Positions 26,011 through 36,913 of a DNA stretch of 64,000 nucleotides are shown here, in pieces; positions within the stretch are counted from its first letter, which is position 1; the number at the start of each line of letters is the position of its first letter. The notes beneath the pieces were generated by a model. That model worked only from the letters and a program-made list of their open reading frames with translations, ran no database searches and was not told where the DNA came from. Origin of the DNA: Agromyces sp. Root81 (GTDB lineage: Bacteria; Actinomycetota; Actinomycetes; Actinomycetales; Microbacteriaceae); contig NZ_LMIR01000002.1 in assembly GCF_001429165.1 (NCBI RefSeq), positions 186,001 through 250,000 of the forward strand, in the 5' to 3' direction. The translations under genes and the position numbers were made by a program.

Positions 26011-26062
26011 CGGATGCCGCGGGCGCGAGGACCTTCCCGAGCGCCGGCGTCCGCGGCATCCG
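26011..26062. terminator. Long hairpin built from paired CGGATGCC/GGCATCCG
   Basis: Perfect 12-base arms (26011-26022 CGGATGCCGCGG, 26051-26062) with a 28-base loop that can itself pair. It lies between the end of the PEPCK gene and the start of the DUF1622 gene, both on the minus strand. Confidence 0.55.
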
Positions 26063-26075
26063 CAGGCGGCACGGC

Positions 26076-26105
26076 GATGCGCCCCGCGCGATCGCAGGGC
26101 GCATC
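26076..26105 (-). terminator. Hairpin terminator after the PEPCK gene
   Basis: Nine-base perfect arms GATGCGCCC (26076-26084) and GGGCGCATC (26097-26105) with a 12-base loop, nine bases beyond the PEPCK stop on the minus strand. Confidence 0.6.
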
Positions 26106-26114
26106 TCCGTCGGG

Positions 26115-27980
26115 CTACGCCTCCTGGTGCTGCAGGTGGTAGCGCAGGCTCGCGAGTTCGGCGCGCAGTGCCGCGGGCACGCGGTCGCCGAACAGGTCGA
26201 AGTACTCGTCGGTGAGCTCGCACTCGGCGAGCCACGAGTCGCGGTCGACGTCGAAGAGCTGCTCGAGCACGGAGTCCTCGATCTCGAGGCCGTCGAGGTC
26301 CAGCGAACCGGATGCCGGGAGCAGGCCGATCGGCGTCTCGACGGCGTCGCTGACACCCTCGATGCGGCCGACGATCCACTCGAGCACGCGCGAGTTCTCG
26401 CCGAACCCGGGCCACAGGAACGAGCCGTCGGCACCCTTGCGGAACCAGTTGACCTGGTAGATCTTCGGGGCGTTCTCGCCGAGCACGCGGCCCATCTTGA
26501 CCCAGTGGCCCCAGTAGTCGGCCATGTTGTACCCGCAGAACGGGAGCATCGCGAAGGGGTCGCGGCGGAGCTCGCCGACCGTGCCCTCGGCGGCGGCGGT
26601 CTTCTCCGACGAGATCGTCGCGCCCATGAAAACGCCGTGCTTCCAGCTGCGCGCCTCGGCGACGAGCGGCACGTTCGTCGCGCGGCGTCCGCCGAAGAGG
26701 ATCGCGTCGATCGGCACGCCGTCGTGGGCGTCCCAGTCGTCGGAGATCTGCGGGCACTGGGCCGCGGCCACGGTGAAGCGCGAGTTCGGGTGGGCGGCCG
26801 GGCGACCGGAGTCGGGCGTCCACGGCTTGCCCTGCCAGTCGGTGAGCTCGGCGGGCGTCTCGTCGGTCAGGCCCTCCCACCAGATGTCGCCGTCGGGGCG
26901 CAGTGCCACGTTCGTGAAGATCGTGTTGCCCCAGAGGGTCTGCACGGCCGTCGGGTTCGTGGTCTCGCCGGTGCCGGGCGCAACGCCGAAGAAGCCCGCC
27001 TCGGGGTTGATCGCGTAGAGACGGCCGTCGGCGCCGGGACGCATCCAGGCGATGTCGTCGCCGATCGTCTCGACCTTCCAGCCGGGGATCGTCGGGCGCA
27101 GCATCGCGAGGTTGGTCTTGCCGCACGCCGAGGGGAATGCCGCGGCGACGTGGTACGAACGGCCCTCGGGCGACGTGATCTTGATGAGCAGCATGTGCTC
27201 GGCGAGCCAGCCCTCATCGCGTGCCATGACGCTCGCGATGCGCAGCGCGAAGCACTTCTTCGCGAGCAGCGCGTTGCCGCCGTAGCCGGAGCCGTACGAC
27301 CAGATCTCCCGCGAGTCGGGGAACTGCACGATGTACTTGGTGTCGCTGCACGGCCACTCGACCTCGGCGCGGTGGTGACCGACGCCGTCGATGAGCGGGT
27401 AGCCGACCGAGTGCACGGTGCGCACCCAGGGCTCGCCCGCCTCGATGAGGCGGTAGACGGCGTCGCCCATGCGGGTCATGATGCCCATCGAGAGCACGAC
27501 GTAGGGCGAGTCGGTGATCTCGACGCCGAGCTGCGAGATGGGGCCGCCGAGCGGGCCCATCGAGAAGGGCACGACGTACATCGTGCGGCCCTTCATCGAG
27601 CCGTCGAAGACGTCGGTCAGCTCAGCGCGCATCTCGCGCGGGTCGCGCCAGTTGTTCGTGGGGCCCGCGTCCTCTTCGTAGGTCGAGCAGATGAAGGTGC
27701 GGTCCTCGACGCGCGCCACATCCTGCGGGTCGGTGCGCGCGAGGAAGCTGTTGGGGCGCCACTCGGGGTTCAGCTTGATGAGCTTGCCCTCGGCGACGAG
27801 CTGCTTCGTCAGCAGGTCGGCCTCGTGCTGCGAACCGTCGCACCAGACGATCTCATCGGGCTTGGTGAGGCCGGCGATCTCGTCGACCCACGCGCGCAGT
27901 GCTGCGTCGGTGGTGCCGCGACGGATGCTGCCGGCCGAGTCGGATGCCTCTGTGCCGATCGAAAACTCGGAGATGGTCAT
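26115..27980 (-). CDS. pckG: Phosphoenolpyruvate carboxykinase (GTP)
   Basis: A 621-residue cytoplasmic enzyme that converts oxaloacetate and GTP to PEP, CO2 and GDP, the gateway to gluconeogenesis. The nucleotide-binding loop PSACGKTN is near residues 282-289, with the GTP-PEPCK hyperreactive cysteine; [17 protein letters not shown] and the FGGRR segment are further family blocks. Length fits the GTP-dependent class. The start ATG at 27980 is preceded by AAGGGA; a longer upstream reading frame is rejected. It is divergent from a RamB-like regulator of acetate and gluconeogenic metabolism, which probably controls it. Confidence 0.97.
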   Translation of the reverse strand: MTISEFSIGTEASDSAGSIRRGTTDAALRAWVDEIAGLTKPDEIVWCDGSQHEADLLTKQLVAEGKLIKLNPEWRPNSFLARTDPQDVARVEDRTFICSTYEEDAGPTNNWRDPREMRAELTDVFDGSMKGRTMYVVPFSMGPLGGPISQLGVEITDSPYVVLSMGIMTRMGDAVYRLIEAGEPWVRTVHSVGYPLIDGVGHHRAEVEWPCSDTKYIVQFPDSREIWSYGSGYGGNALLAKKCFALRIASVMARDEGWLAEHMLLIKITSPEGRSYHVAAAFPSACGKTNLAMLRPTIPGWKVETIGDDIAWMRPGADGRLYAINPEAGFFGVAPGTGETTNPTAVQTLWGNTIFTNVALRPDGDIWWEGLTDETPAELTDWQGKPWTPDSGRPAAHPNSRFTVAAAQCPQISDDWDAHDGVPIDAILFGGRRATNVPLVAEARSWKHGVFMGATISSEKTAAAEGTVGELRRDPFAMLPFCGYNMADYWGHWVKMGRVLGENAPKIYQVNWFRKGADGSFLWPGFGENSRVLEWIVGRIEGVSDAVETPIGLLPASGSLDLDGLEIEDSVLEQLFDVDRDSWLAECELTDEYFDLFGDRVPAALRAELASLRYHLQHQEA

Positions 27981-28075
27981 CGTCGTCCCTTCTGAAGTGG
28001 TGCCGGCGAGTGCCAGAACCGGTTCGTACTTCAAGAATGCGTGCTGTTGAGGCATCCGTTCGGCAATTCGCGGTG

Positions 28076-28106
28076 TTAAGAACCTGTGATCTTTCGCTAT
28101 TCTTAA
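28076..28106. promoter_or_regulatory. Inverted repeat and leaderless promoter between pckG and the RamB-like gene
   Basis: TTAAGAA (28076-28082) and TTCTTAA (28100-28106) form a perfect 7-bp inverted repeat 17 bases apart. A TATTCT -10 (28098-28103) lies six bases before the ATG at 28110, which has no ribosome site, so the regulator mRNA probably starts at its own start codon. Binding at the repeat would block that promoter and could also act on pckG. Confidence 0.6.
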
Positions 28107-28109
28107 GCC

Positions 28110-29552
28110 ATGAAGGCAGGCTCCCCCGATCTCGCTACCCTCGGCCAGCGCATCCGCCACTTCCGGGGCGAGCGAGCGCTCACGCTCGACCAGCTCGGCG
28201 AAGCGGTGGGCATGGCGGGCAGTCAGCTCTCCCTCATCGAGAACGGCAAGCGCGAACCGAAACTCTCACTGCTCGACTCGCTCGCCGCGGCGCTCGACGT
28301 CGAACTCGCCGACCTCCTCTCCCGCGAGGCCCCGAGCCGCCGCGCCGCCCTCGAACTCGAGCTCGGGCGCGCACAGTCGAGCCCCCTCTACGCGAGCCTC
28401 GGGCTCCCCGCGATCCGGCCCGGCCGCGGCATCACCGACGAGTCGCTCGCGGCGATCGTCGGCCTCCACCATGAGTTGCAACGGCGGGCGAGCGAGGCCA
28501 TCGCCACCCCCGAGGAGGCCCGCCGGGCCAACACCGAACTGCGCGAGCGCATGCGCGAGCGCGACAACTACCTCGGCGACATCGAGCAGCTCGCCGAAGA
28601 CCAGGTCCGCGCCTCGGGCCACCGCTCGGGCGCGCTCACGCACCGAGAGGTGAGCGTCATGGCCGAGCGGCTCGGCTTCCAGCTCATCTACGTCGACGAC
28701 CTGCCCGACTCGACGCGGTCGATCACCGACATCGCGAACGGCCGCATCTACCTGCCGCCGGCCTCGATCCCCGGCGGTCACGGCCTGCGCTCGATGGCGC
28801 TGCAGGCCATGGCGCACCGGTTGCTCGGGCACGAGCGGCCCGCGAGCTACGCGGAGTTCCTCTGGCAGCGGCTCGAGATCAACTACTTCGCCGCGGCGTG
28901 CCTGATGCCGCGCGAGGCATCCGTCTCGTTCCTCCAGGCCGCCAAGAAGGAGAAGCGGCTCGCCATCGAGGACTTCCGCGACGCGTTCGGCGTCACCCAC
29001 GAGGCCGCTGCGCTGCGCTTCACGAACCTCGCGACGAGCCACCTCGACATGACCCTGCACTTCCTCCGCGTCGCGGGCGACGGCGCCCTGCTGAAGGGCT
29101 ACGAGAACGACGGGCTGCCGCTGCCGTCCGATGTCACCGGTTCGATCGAGGGCCAGTGGGTCTGCAAGAAGTGGAGCGCTCGCACCGCGTTCGGCCACAC
29201 CAACCGCACGACCGAGAACTACCAGTACACCGACACCCCCGCCGGCACGTTCTGGTGCGCGACCCAGACCGGGCGCACGGATGCCGCGGAGTTCTCGATC
29301 TCGGTCGGCGTGCCGTTCAGCCAGGCCAAGTGGTTCCGCGGGCGGGAGACCACGCATCGCGCCGTCTCGACCTGTCCCGACGAGGCGTGCTGCCGCCGCG
29401 CGCCGTCCGAGCTGGCCGAGCGCTGGGCCGGGCGGGCGTGGCCGAGCGCCCGACTGCACGCGCACGTGCTGTCGCCGCTGCCGTCCGGCACCTTCCCCGG
29501 GGTCGACGACTCCGCGGTCTACCGCTTCCTCGAGGCGCACGCCGAGCAGTAG
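28110..29552 (+). CDS. ramB: RamB-like regulator: XRE helix-turn-helix plus IrrE-like and DUF2083 domains
   Basis: A 480-residue transcription factor. An XRE helix-turn-helix occupies about residues 10-70 ([27 protein letters not shown]). A middle region contains a degenerate IrrE/ImmA peptidase-like domain ([21 protein letters not shown], where the usual HExxH is altered), followed by a Cys-containing DUF2083-type C-terminal domain ([11 protein letters not shown]). Domain order and length match RamB of Corynebacterium and mycobacteria, which controls acetate, glyoxylate and propionate metabolism. The ortholog label is by architecture only. It is divergent from pckG and seems to be translated from a leaderless mRNA. 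Confidence 0.75.
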   Translation: MKAGSPDLATLGQRIRHFRGERALTLDQLGEAVGMAGSQLSLIENGKREPKLSLLDSLAAALDVELADLLSREAPSRRAALELELGRAQSSPLYASLGLPAIRPGRGITDESLAAIVGLHHELQRRASEAIATPEEARRANTELRERMRERDNYLGDIEQLAEDQVRASGHRSGALTHREVSVMAERLGFQLIYVDDLPDSTRSITDIANGRIYLPPASIPGGHGLRSMALQAMAHRLLGHERPASYAEFLWQRLEINYFAAACLMPREASVSFLQAAKKEKRLAIEDFRDAFGVTHEAAALRFTNLATSHLDMTLHFLRVAGDGALLKGYENDGLPLPSDVTGSIEGQWVCKKWSARTAFGHTNRTTENYQYTDTPAGTFWCATQTGRTDAAEFSISVGVPFSQAKWFRGRETTHRAVSTCPDEACCRRAPSELAERWAGRAWPSARLHAHVLSPLPSGTFPGVDDSAVYRFLEAHAEQ

Positions 29553-29616
29553 CCGCGACGGCCCACCCGCCCCCCTCCTTCCGGCACCGAGTCACCTCGT
29601 CACCGGCCGGTCACAA

Positions 29617-29686
29617 CTGCGGATATACGATCCGGCGCGCCGTCGATCAGTGGCGAGTCACGGCGTGGCGGATCGTATATCCGCAG
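29617..29686. repeat. 18-bp perfect inverted repeat with a 34-base loop
   Basis: Arm CTGCGGATATACGATCCG at 29617-29634 and its exact reverse complement at 29669-29686. Each arm contains ATATACGAT, the motif also found at the control regions near 48.5 and 50.2 kb. It lies in the gap between the RamB-like gene and the PadR gene (29553-29780), where I see no gene. It could be a pair of operator sites or a hairpin. Confidence 0.7.
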
Positions 29687-29744
29687 GAATGAGGCGAGAT
29701 CGCACTCGTCTCGCCAGCACGAACGCTGCACTATGAAGTTTCTG

Positions 29745-29781
29745 TTGCATTAGTGTGTGACGCACAGTATCGTGTGACGCA
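29745..29781 (+). promoter_or_regulatory. Leaderless promoter with direct-repeat operator, PadR gene
   Basis: TTGCAT (29745-29750), 17 bases, TATCGT (29768-29773), with the predicted transcript start at the ATG (29781). A perfect 10-bp direct repeat GTGTGACGCA at 29755-29764 and 29772-29781 flanks the -10 with a 17-base period, a likely site for the PadR protein itself. Confidence 0.65.
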
Positions 29782-30122
29782 TGAGCACCGAAGAGACGAC
29801 CGCAGGGCACCTGCAGGAGCTGAGGCGCGGCACCGTCGTGCTCGCGTGCCTGGTGCGGCTGCGCACGCCCGACTACGGCTACGCGCTGCTCGAGTCGCTG
29901 AACGGCCTCGGCATCCTCGTCGACGCGAACACCCTGTACCCGCTGCTGCGGCGACTCGAGAAGCAGGGACTCCTCACGAGCGAGTGGAACACCGACGAGG
30001 CCCGGCCCCGCAAGTTCTATCGCACGAGCCCGACCGGCGAACACCTCGCCGACGCCCTCACGACCGACTGGCGACGCATCGACGACGCGCTCGCCGGACT
30101 CACGACCGGAGACGAATCATGA
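29781..30122 (+). CDS. PadR family transcriptional regulator
   Basis: A 113-residue winged helix-turn-helix protein of the PadR family: LRRGTVVLACLVRL, then TPDYGYALLESLN and the wing NTLYPLLRRLEKQGLLTSEW. Small PadR proteins of this kind usually repress their own gene and an adjacent membrane protein gene. Here the next gene starts in its stop codon (ATGA at 30119-30122), so the two form a coupled pair. There is no ribosome site, fitting a leaderless message. Confidence 0.88.
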   Translation: MSTEETTAGHLQELRRGTVVLACLVRLRTPDYGYALLESLNGLGILVDANTLYPLLRRLEKQGLLTSEWNTDEARPRKFYRTSPTGEHLADALTTDWRRIDDALAGLTTGDES

Positions 30123-31102
30123 CCACCCTGACCGACCGCTACGTGTGGGCCGCCGCCCGCACCCTCCCCGAGACGCAGCGCGCCGACTTCGACCGCGAAC
30201 TCCGCGAGCGCATCGGCGACGCGACCGACGCCCTCGTCGAGGCGGGCAGCTCCCCCGTCGACGCCGAACGCTCCGCCCTCACCGAACTCGGCGACCCGGC
30301 GGCGCTCGCCGCGCAGTACGTCGACCGGCCGCTGCAGCTCATCGGGCCCCGCTACTACCTCATGTGGTGGCGCCTGCTGAAGGTGCTCTACTCGATCGTG
30401 CTGCCGATCGGGGCTGCCGGTGTGCTGCTCGGGCAGTTGCTCTCAGGTGCCGACATCGGCGAGGCGATCGGGTCGACCGTCACCACCGCGATCTCCATCG
30501 CCGTGAACCTCGGATTCTGGACGACCCTCGTCTTCGCGGTCCTCGAGCGGACCACGGCCGGGGCCGGTCAGCCCGGCATCGCCGCGGTGTGGACGCTCGA
30601 CATGCTGCCCGCCCTGCCCGAACCCGCGAAGACGTCGCGCCTCGGCGAACTCATCGGTTCGCTCGTCTTCCTCGGCATCTTCGCCGCGGCAATCGTGTGG
30701 CAGCAGTTCGGCGTCGTGTTCCATGACGGCGTGCGCGAGCCGATCCCCCTGCTCGAGCCCGCACTGTGGTCGTTCTGGCTGCCGTACTTCCTCGCGCTGA
30801 TCGCCCTCGAGATCCTCTTCGCGATCGCCCTCTACGCGTGGGGGTGGAACTGGTGGCTCGCACTCGCGAACCTCGTGCTGAACGTCGCGTTCACCGTGCC
30901 GGCGCTCTGGCTGTTCCTGACCGGACAGCTCATCAGCGACGAAGCGCTCGCGGCGATGCAATGGCCGTGGGGCAGCTCCGGGCCCGTCATCGTCGCGATC
31001 ATCGTCGTGGTCGTGATCGGCGCCGCGACGTGGGACGTCATCGACGGCGGCATCAAGGCCTGGCGGGCGACCCGTGCACGCCGAGCGGCGAGCATCGCCT
31101 GA
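30119..31102 (+). CDS. Membrane protein with HAAS-like N-terminal domain, partner of PadR
   Basis: A 327-residue protein. The first about 75 residues are a charged helical HAAS/permease-prefix-like domain (LPETQRADFDRELRERIGDA, then ALTELGDPAALAAQYVDRP), followed by about six hydrophobic spans. This architecture commonly follows a PadR regulator. Its function is unknown; membrane stress sensing or modulation of a transporter are possibilities. Start overlaps the padR stop by four bases. It ends at a strong symmetrical terminator. Confidence 0.75.
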   Translation: MTTLTDRYVWAAARTLPETQRADFDRELRERIGDATDALVEAGSSPVDAERSALTELGDPAALAAQYVDRPLQLIGPRYYLMWWRLLKVLYSIVLPIGAAGVLLGQLLSGADIGEAIGSTVTTAISIAVNLGFWTTLVFAVLERTTAGAGQPGIAAVWTLDMLPALPEPAKTSRLGELIGSLVFLGIFAAAIVWQQFGVVFHDGVREPIPLLEPALWSFWLPYFLALIALEILFAIALYAWGWNWWLALANLVLNVAFTVPALWLFLTGQLISDEALAAMQWPWGSSGPVIVAIIVVVVIGAATWDVIDGGIKAWRATRARRAASIA

Positions 31103-31117
31103 CGCAGCGCGACGACG

Positions 31118-31147
31118 GGAGGGCGGGGCCGATCGGCCCCGCCCTCC
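31118..31147. terminator. Bidirectional terminator
   Basis: A 30-base perfect palindrome, practical stem 13 bp with a GATC loop, lying between the convergent membrane protein gene (ends 31102) and SDR gene (ends 31181). Confidence 0.75.
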
Positions 31148-31180
31148 TTGCGTGCTCAGCGTCTGCTGCAGCCGCGCAGG

Positions 31181-31972
31181 CTACTTCGGCTGCATGCGGA
31201 TCGCGCCGTCGAGGCGGATCGTCTCGCCGTTCAGCAGCGGGTTCTCGACGATGTGCCGAACGAGCGCCGCGTACTCGGCGGGCGTGCCCATGCGCGACGG
31301 GTGCGGGATCGCCTCCTCGAGCGAGGCCTGCACCTCCGGCGGCATGCCGGCCATCATCGGCGTCTGCATGATGCCGGGGGCGATCGTCACGACCCTGACG
31401 AGCAGCTTCGAGAGGTCGCGGGCGAGCGGCAGGGTCATCGCGGCGACGCCGCCCTTCGAGGCCGAGTAGGCGGCCTGCCCGATCTGACCGTCGAATGCCG
31501 CGACCGAAGCGGTGTTCACGATGACGCCGCGCTCTGCCGTCTCGGGCACGCCGGGCAGCGACTGGGCCACGATCGGATCGTTCGCCGCCATCGCCGCGGC
31601 CGCGAGTCGGGCGACGTTGAACGTGCCGATGAGGTTGATCCTGATCGTCCGCTCGAACGCGTCGAGCGCCAGCGGGCCGTCGCGGCCGACCGTGCGCCCT
31701 GCGGTCGCGATGCCCGCGCAGCTCACTGCGACGCGGAGCGGCGCGCGCTCCTGCAGGAGGTCGATCGCGGCCTGCACGGATGCCTCGTCCGTGACGTCCG
31801 CCGGTGCGAAGCGCACGTGCTCGCCGAGTTCGCGCGCGGTCTGCTCGCCGGGTGAGCCGGGGAGGTCGACGATGACGACCTCGGCGCCCGCGGCGGCGAG
31901 CACGGCGGCCGTGCCCCGGCCGAGCCCCGACGCGCCGCCCGTGACGATGGCGCCTGTTCCGTTCAACTGCAT
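31181..31972 (-). CDS. Short-chain dehydrogenase, 3-hydroxyacyl-CoA dehydrogenase type II-like
   Basis: A 263-residue NAD(P)-dependent oxidoreductase. The cofactor motif [10 protein letters not shown] is at 11-20, the acidic residue in VDLP (about 36) suggests NAD, and the catalytic Ser156, Tyr169 and Lys173 are in place. The sequence pattern ([24 protein letters not shown], and [10 protein letters not shown]) resembles HSD17B10-type 3-hydroxyacyl-CoA dehydrogenases. It lies about 100 bases downstream of a thiolase gene on the same strand, so the two probably do the last two steps of a beta-oxidation-like cycle. GAGAGGA precedes the ATG at 31972. Confidence 0.85.
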   Translation of the reverse strand: MQLNGTGAIVTGGASGLGRGTAAVLAAAGAEVVIVDLPGSPGEQTARELGEHVRFAPADVTDEASVQAAIDLLQERAPLRVAVSCAGIATAGRTVGRDGPLALDAFERTIRINLIGTFNVARLAAAAMAANDPIVAQSLPGVPETAERGVIVNTASVAAFDGQIGQAAYSASKGGVAAMTLPLARDLSKLLVRVVTIAPGIMQTPMMAGMPPEVQASLEEAIPHPSRMGTPAEYAALVRHIVENPLLNGETIRLDGAIRMQPK

Positions 31973-32072
31973 GTGGTGCGTCCTCTCCGTTCTGGCGAAG
32001 GTGTGGTCGAAATCCGCGATGCCCTGTGGCCGTGGCCGCAGACGTCGCCCACCCGCTCGCGGTGTCTGTGCG

Positions 32073-33248
32073 TCAGATGCGTTCGATGATCGTGGCGTTG
32101 GCCATGCCGCCGCCCTCGCACATCGTCTGCAGGCCGTAGCGGCCGCCGGTGGCCTCGAGCTGGTTGACGAGCGTCGTGAGCAGGCGCGTGCCCGAGGAGC
32201 CGAGCGCGTGCCCGAGGGCGATGGCGCCGCCGCGGGGGTTGAGCTTCGCGGCATCCGCCCCGGTCTCGGCGAGCCACGCGAGCGGCACGGACGCGAACGC
32301 CTCGTTGACCTCGTAGGCGTCGATGTCGTCGTGCGTGAGACCGGCACGCGTGAGCACCTTCTCGGTCGCGGGGATCACGCCGGTCAGCATGTAGAGCGGG
32401 TCGCTGCCGACGACCGTGAACGACCGGAACCGCGCCCGCGGCGTGAGGCCGAGCTGCTCGGCGCGCTCGGCGCTCATGATGAGGGCGGCGGAGGCGCCGT
32501 CGGTGAGCGGCGAGGAGTTGCCGGGCGTGATGCGCCAGTCGAGCTCGGGGAACCGCTCGGCGAGTTCGTCGGTGCGGAACGCGGCGTTCAGGCCGCCGAG
32601 CGACTCCGCCGACGTGCCCGGGCGCACGGTCTCGTCGGTCAGCGAGTCGACACCGGGAACCGGCACGACCTCGCTCGCGAACGCACCCGCCTCCTGAGCG
32701 GCCGCGGCCAGCTCGTGCGAATGAGCGGCGAACGCGTCGAGCTCGTCACGGGCGAAACCCCACTTCGCGGCGATGAGCTCGGCGGAGACGCCCTGATTCA
32801 CGAGCCCGTCGGGGTACCGGGTGCGGATGCGCGAACCGTAAGGGTCGGCGCCCGCCGCGCTCGAGCCGAGCCGCACGCGGCTCATCGACTCGACGCCGCA
32901 GGCGATCACGATGTCGGCCTGCCCGGCGAGCACGGCCTGCGCGGCGAACGTCGCTGCCTGCTGGCTCGAGCCGCACTGCCGGTCGATCGTGGTGCCCGGC
33001 ACGTGCTCGGGGAAGCCGGCCGCGAGCACGGCGTTGCGGGTGATGTTGTAGCTCTGCTCGCCGATCTGGCTGACGCAGCCGCCGATCACGTCGTCGATCA
33101 GTGCGGGGTCGAGGTCGTTGCGGTTCACGAGGGTGTCGAGCACCCCGGCGAGGAGGTCGACCGGGTGGATCCCCGACAGGAGACCCCCGGGCTTGCCTCG
33201 CCCCACGGGCGTGCGTACGACGTCGACGATGACGGCTTCTCTGCTCAT
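32073..33248 (-). CDS. Thiolase (acetyl-CoA acyltransferase/acetyltransferase)
   Basis: A 391-residue thiolase. The acylated nucleophile is Cys92 (DRQCGSS); the second half carries NEAFA, the [14 protein letters not shown] histidine block and the CEGGGM cysteine near the C-terminus. It cleaves 3-ketoacyl-CoA or condenses acetyl-CoA. With the SDR downstream it forms a small fatty-acyl-CoA module. Chain-length preference is not visible. Confidence 0.92.
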   Translation of the reverse strand: MSREAVIVDVVRTPVGRGKPGGLLSGIHPVDLLAGVLDTLVNRNDLDPALIDDVIGGCVSQIGEQSYNITRNAVLAAGFPEHVPGTTIDRQCGSSQQAATFAAQAVLAGQADIVIACGVESMSRVRLGSSAAGADPYGSRIRTRYPDGLVNQGVSAELIAAKWGFARDELDAFAAHSHELAAAAQEAGAFASEVVPVPGVDSLTDETVRPGTSAESLGGLNAAFRTDELAERFPELDWRITPGNSSPLTDGASAALIMSAERAEQLGLTPRARFRSFTVVGSDPLYMLTGVIPATEKVLTRAGLTHDDIDAYEVNEAFASVPLAWLAETGADAAKLNPRGGAIALGHALGSSGTRLLTTLVNQLEATGGRYGLQTMCEGGGMANATIIERI

Positions 33249-33280
33249 GCAGACAGCCTACGACGGCCCGAGAGACACGA

Positions 33281-33310
33281 ATGCCCCGGGCGCTCGTGCG
33301 CACGGGGCAT
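33281..33310 (-). terminator. Hairpin after gapB
   Basis: ATGCCCCG (33281-33288) and CGGGGCAT (33303-33310), 8 bp with a 14-base loop, 15 bases beyond the gapB stop and upstream of the thiolase gene on the same strand. Confidence 0.5.
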
Positions 33311-33324
33311 CCGTCGTCCGCGGC

Positions 33325-34818
<1,494 letters not shown>

Positions 34819-35021
34819 GATCTTCCTTCTCGGTCGAACGTGCGGAGGGCGTCGTCGACCAGGTCCTCGCGGGCGAGCCTGCCGGTGGGCAGCATCGGCC
34901 GCATTCTCTTCCGGGGATGGGTCGATTCTACGGATGTCTCGCTGCGGATGCCCTGTACACGGCGTCGAGTGGGGCGGCGGCGACCCGACGCGGCGGCTGC
35001 GAACCCCGTCCGAGGCGTTCG

Positions 35022-35034
35022 TAGACTCTCGGAG
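35022..35034 (+). promoter_or_regulatory. -10 box placing the transcript start on a GTG start codon
   Basis: TAGACT at 35022-35027 followed by six bases and the GTG at 35034. No ribosome site precedes the GTG, so a leaderless mRNA is likely. No convincing -35 was found. Confidence 0.5.
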
Positions 35035-36128
35035 TGGATCGCATCATGCCGGGGGTCATCGCCGTGCTGTTCGGCTCGATGGCGCTCATGGTGGCCTTCG
35101 TGCCGCTCGTCGTACTCAGCTACCGTCGCAGGGGCGGATTCTCGGCCCTGCGGATGACCGCGTGGGTCGCCCTGCTCTTCTCCGTGATGGGCCTCTGGGC
35201 GTACACGCTCCTGCCGCTGCCCGACGGCGACGACTTCCGATGCGTCGGGGTGGTGCCGAACCCGTTCGAGGATGTCGTCGACATCGCCCGCCTGCAGGCC
35301 GAGCACGGCGGCTCGCTGCTCGCGAACGCGGCCGTGCAGCAGCTCGCGCTCAACGTGCTGCTCTTCCTGCCGCTCGGGTTCTTCGTGCGCGCATTGTTCG
35401 ACCGCGGCATCGCCGTCGCGATCGGCGCCGGGGCGCTCGTGTCGCTCTCGATCGAGCTCACCCAGCTGACCGGGGTCTGGGGCCTCTTCCACTGCGCGTA
35501 CCGCGTGTTCGACACGGGCGATCTCGTGTCGAACACGGTCGGCGCGGCACTGGGGTCGCTCGCAGCGCTCCTGGTGGTGCGTCGCGGCCGCGGCGGCGGC
35601 TCGGCCACCGCCGCCCGCCCCGTCACGTCGGGCCGACGGCTGCTCGCGATGCTCGTCGACCTCGCGACCGTGTCACTCACGGCCGCCGGCCTGTCGGTGC
35701 TCGTGAACACCGCGATCCTCGCGCTGGTGGGCGACGAGGCGGTGCTCGCGGTGTCGGACGCGGTCGCGGCGGGTGCGACCCTGGTCGCGATCGGCGCCCA
35801 GGCGGTGTCGGTCATGGCCGGCGGCGTCACCCTCGGGGAACGCGCGGTGCTGATCGACGTCCGCGAGCACCGCGCACCCCGATGGCCCTGGCGCGCCGTG
35901 CGCTTCCTCGCGGGCATCGGCGGCTACAGCCTGCTCGCGCTCCTCGGTGCGGCGGGTGGAGCGGCCGCCGCCGTGCTCGCCGTCGCGAGCCTCGTGGCCG
36001 CATTCACGACTCGAGGACACCGCGGCCTCGCGCAGGCGGTGGCGGGTATGGACGCGGTCGATCGGAACGCGGCCCGCGAGTCGGTGCCGGTCGTCGGCGG
36101 GTCGGAGCCGGTCAGTACGTCTCGATGA
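35034..36128 (+). CDS. VanZ-like / RDD-domain membrane protein
   Basis: A 364-residue polytopic membrane protein. The N-terminal half has the VanZ-like pattern (TLLPLPD, then LNVLLFLPLGFFVRALF and SIELTQL, and FDTGDLVSNTVGAALG). The C-terminal part has RDD-type features (RRLLAMLVDLATV and the GVTLGERAVLIDVRE block). VanZ proteins are linked to glycopeptide tolerance and envelope functions, but the role is unproven. It starts at GTG (35034; ATG at 35046 is an alternative). Its last 17 bases overlap the convergent NIPSNAP-like gene. Confidence 0.78.
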   Translation: MDRIMPGVIAVLFGSMALMVAFVPLVVLSYRRRGGFSALRMTAWVALLFSVMGLWAYTLLPLPDGDDFRCVGVVPNPFEDVVDIARLQAEHGGSLLANAAVQQLALNVLLFLPLGFFVRALFDRGIAVAIGAGALVSLSIELTQLTGVWGLFHCAYRVFDTGDLVSNTVGAALGSLAALLVVRRGRGGGSATAARPVTSGRRLLAMLVDLATVSLTAAGLSVLVNTAILALVGDEAVLAVSDAVAAGATLVAIGAQAVSVMAGGVTLGERAVLIDVREHRAPRWPWRAVRFLAGIGGYSLLALLGAAGGAAAAVLAVASLVAAFTTRGHRGLAQAVAGMDAVDRNAARESVPVVGGSEPVSTSR

Positions 36129-36408
36129 ACGAGAGCTGCATCGTCGCGACGCGGTCGGGCAGCCCCTCGAAGACGGCCGCACGCTCGGGCGAGATCTTGT
36201 AGGCGGCATCCACCCGCTCGAACTCGGCGGCGTCGCCCGGCACGCTCACGGCCCACGTGAACTCGTTCGCCTCCGGAGAGCCGTAGGCGAACTCGATGGC
36301 GAATCCCATCGCGGGGCGCAGCACCGGCATGGTCTCCCGCCACCACGCGACGAACTCCTCGTAGAGTCCGTCGACGATCACGTAGTGGCGCAGCTGGGTG
36401 GTCTTCAT
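36112..36408 (-). CDS. NIPSNAP-like small protein
   Basis: A 98-residue protein with the NIPSNAP/dimeric alpha-beta barrel pattern: an N-terminal strand TTQLRHYVI, FVAWWRETMPVLRPAMGF, FTWAVSVPGDAAEFERVDAAY, and a C-terminal strand. Function unknown; members often act on small aromatic or acyl substrates. No ribosome site is visible; CAGAAT six bases before the ATG could place the transcript start at the start codon. Its stop overlaps the convergent VanZ-like gene by 17 bases. Confidence 0.65.
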   Translation of the reverse strand: MKTTQLRHYVIVDGLYEEFVAWWRETMPVLRPAMGFAIEFAYGSPEANEFTWAVSVPGDAAEFERVDAAYKISPERAAVFEGLPDRVATMQLSFIETY

Positions 36409-36481
36409 GCGACCATTCTGCCGTGCGCCGGCCGCCGGTGACGCCGGGATGTCGGCGCGAACCGGACACGCCGACCGGCGC

Positions 36482-36746
36482 TCAGCCGAGCGGCATCGCG
36501 AGCGCCATGCAGGCCATGGCCACGGCCATGAGCGGATGCCCCCATCGCGACCATCCCGAGGCCGACCGCCCTCCTCGTCGACGTGGTGCAGCGCACGACG
36601 TGCGGCGAGCACCGCGAGCGCGGCGGCCGCGACGAGGACCGCCGCGGCGAGCGGAGGACCGCCGTGGGACGCATGGCCAGCGCCGTCAGGGCCAGCGCGA
36701 CCGCGGCGCACCCGGCGCCCAGCCACTCGTGCAGGGTCGAGAGCAT
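36482..36746 (-). pseudogene. Frameshifted small membrane protein, three predicted spans
   Basis: Reading from ATG 36746 gives one clear membrane span (LHEWLGAGCAAVALALTALAM). The frame then turns into Arg/Ser-rich sequence, while a second span (LAAAVLVAAAALAVLAARRALHH by position, about 36640-36580) continues in another frame and a third (HPLMAVAMACMALAMPLG) ends at a TGA (36484-36482) in yet another. Joining them by two frameshifts gives a plausible protein of about 88 residues. A TAGCGT box six bases before the ATG suggests a leaderless promoter. Either a decayed gene or two sequencing errors in GC-rich DNA. Confidence 0.5.
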
Positions 36747-36913
36747 GCCGCAACGCTAGGGGCCGGGCGGGCCCGACCGGCACTGCCGCGAGCGCACGAC
36801 GCTTGACGCGCACGGCACGATCGATCGCCCGAACCACTCCAACGGGAGACTGATAAGCTCGCGCTCGGATCGTCCACAGTGCCGTCACGCTCCGATCATC
36901 CCGAGGTGAGCCC

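Noticed and set aside
26115-28160. Longer PEPCK starting near 28160
   Set aside because: The extension overlaps the divergent regulator promoter and start and lacks family similarity; ATG 27980 has a proper ribosome site.
29617-29686. Terminal inverted repeats of a miniature transposon
   Set aside because: Only 34 bases between the arms, no target-site duplication at the flanks, and no transposase in the window.
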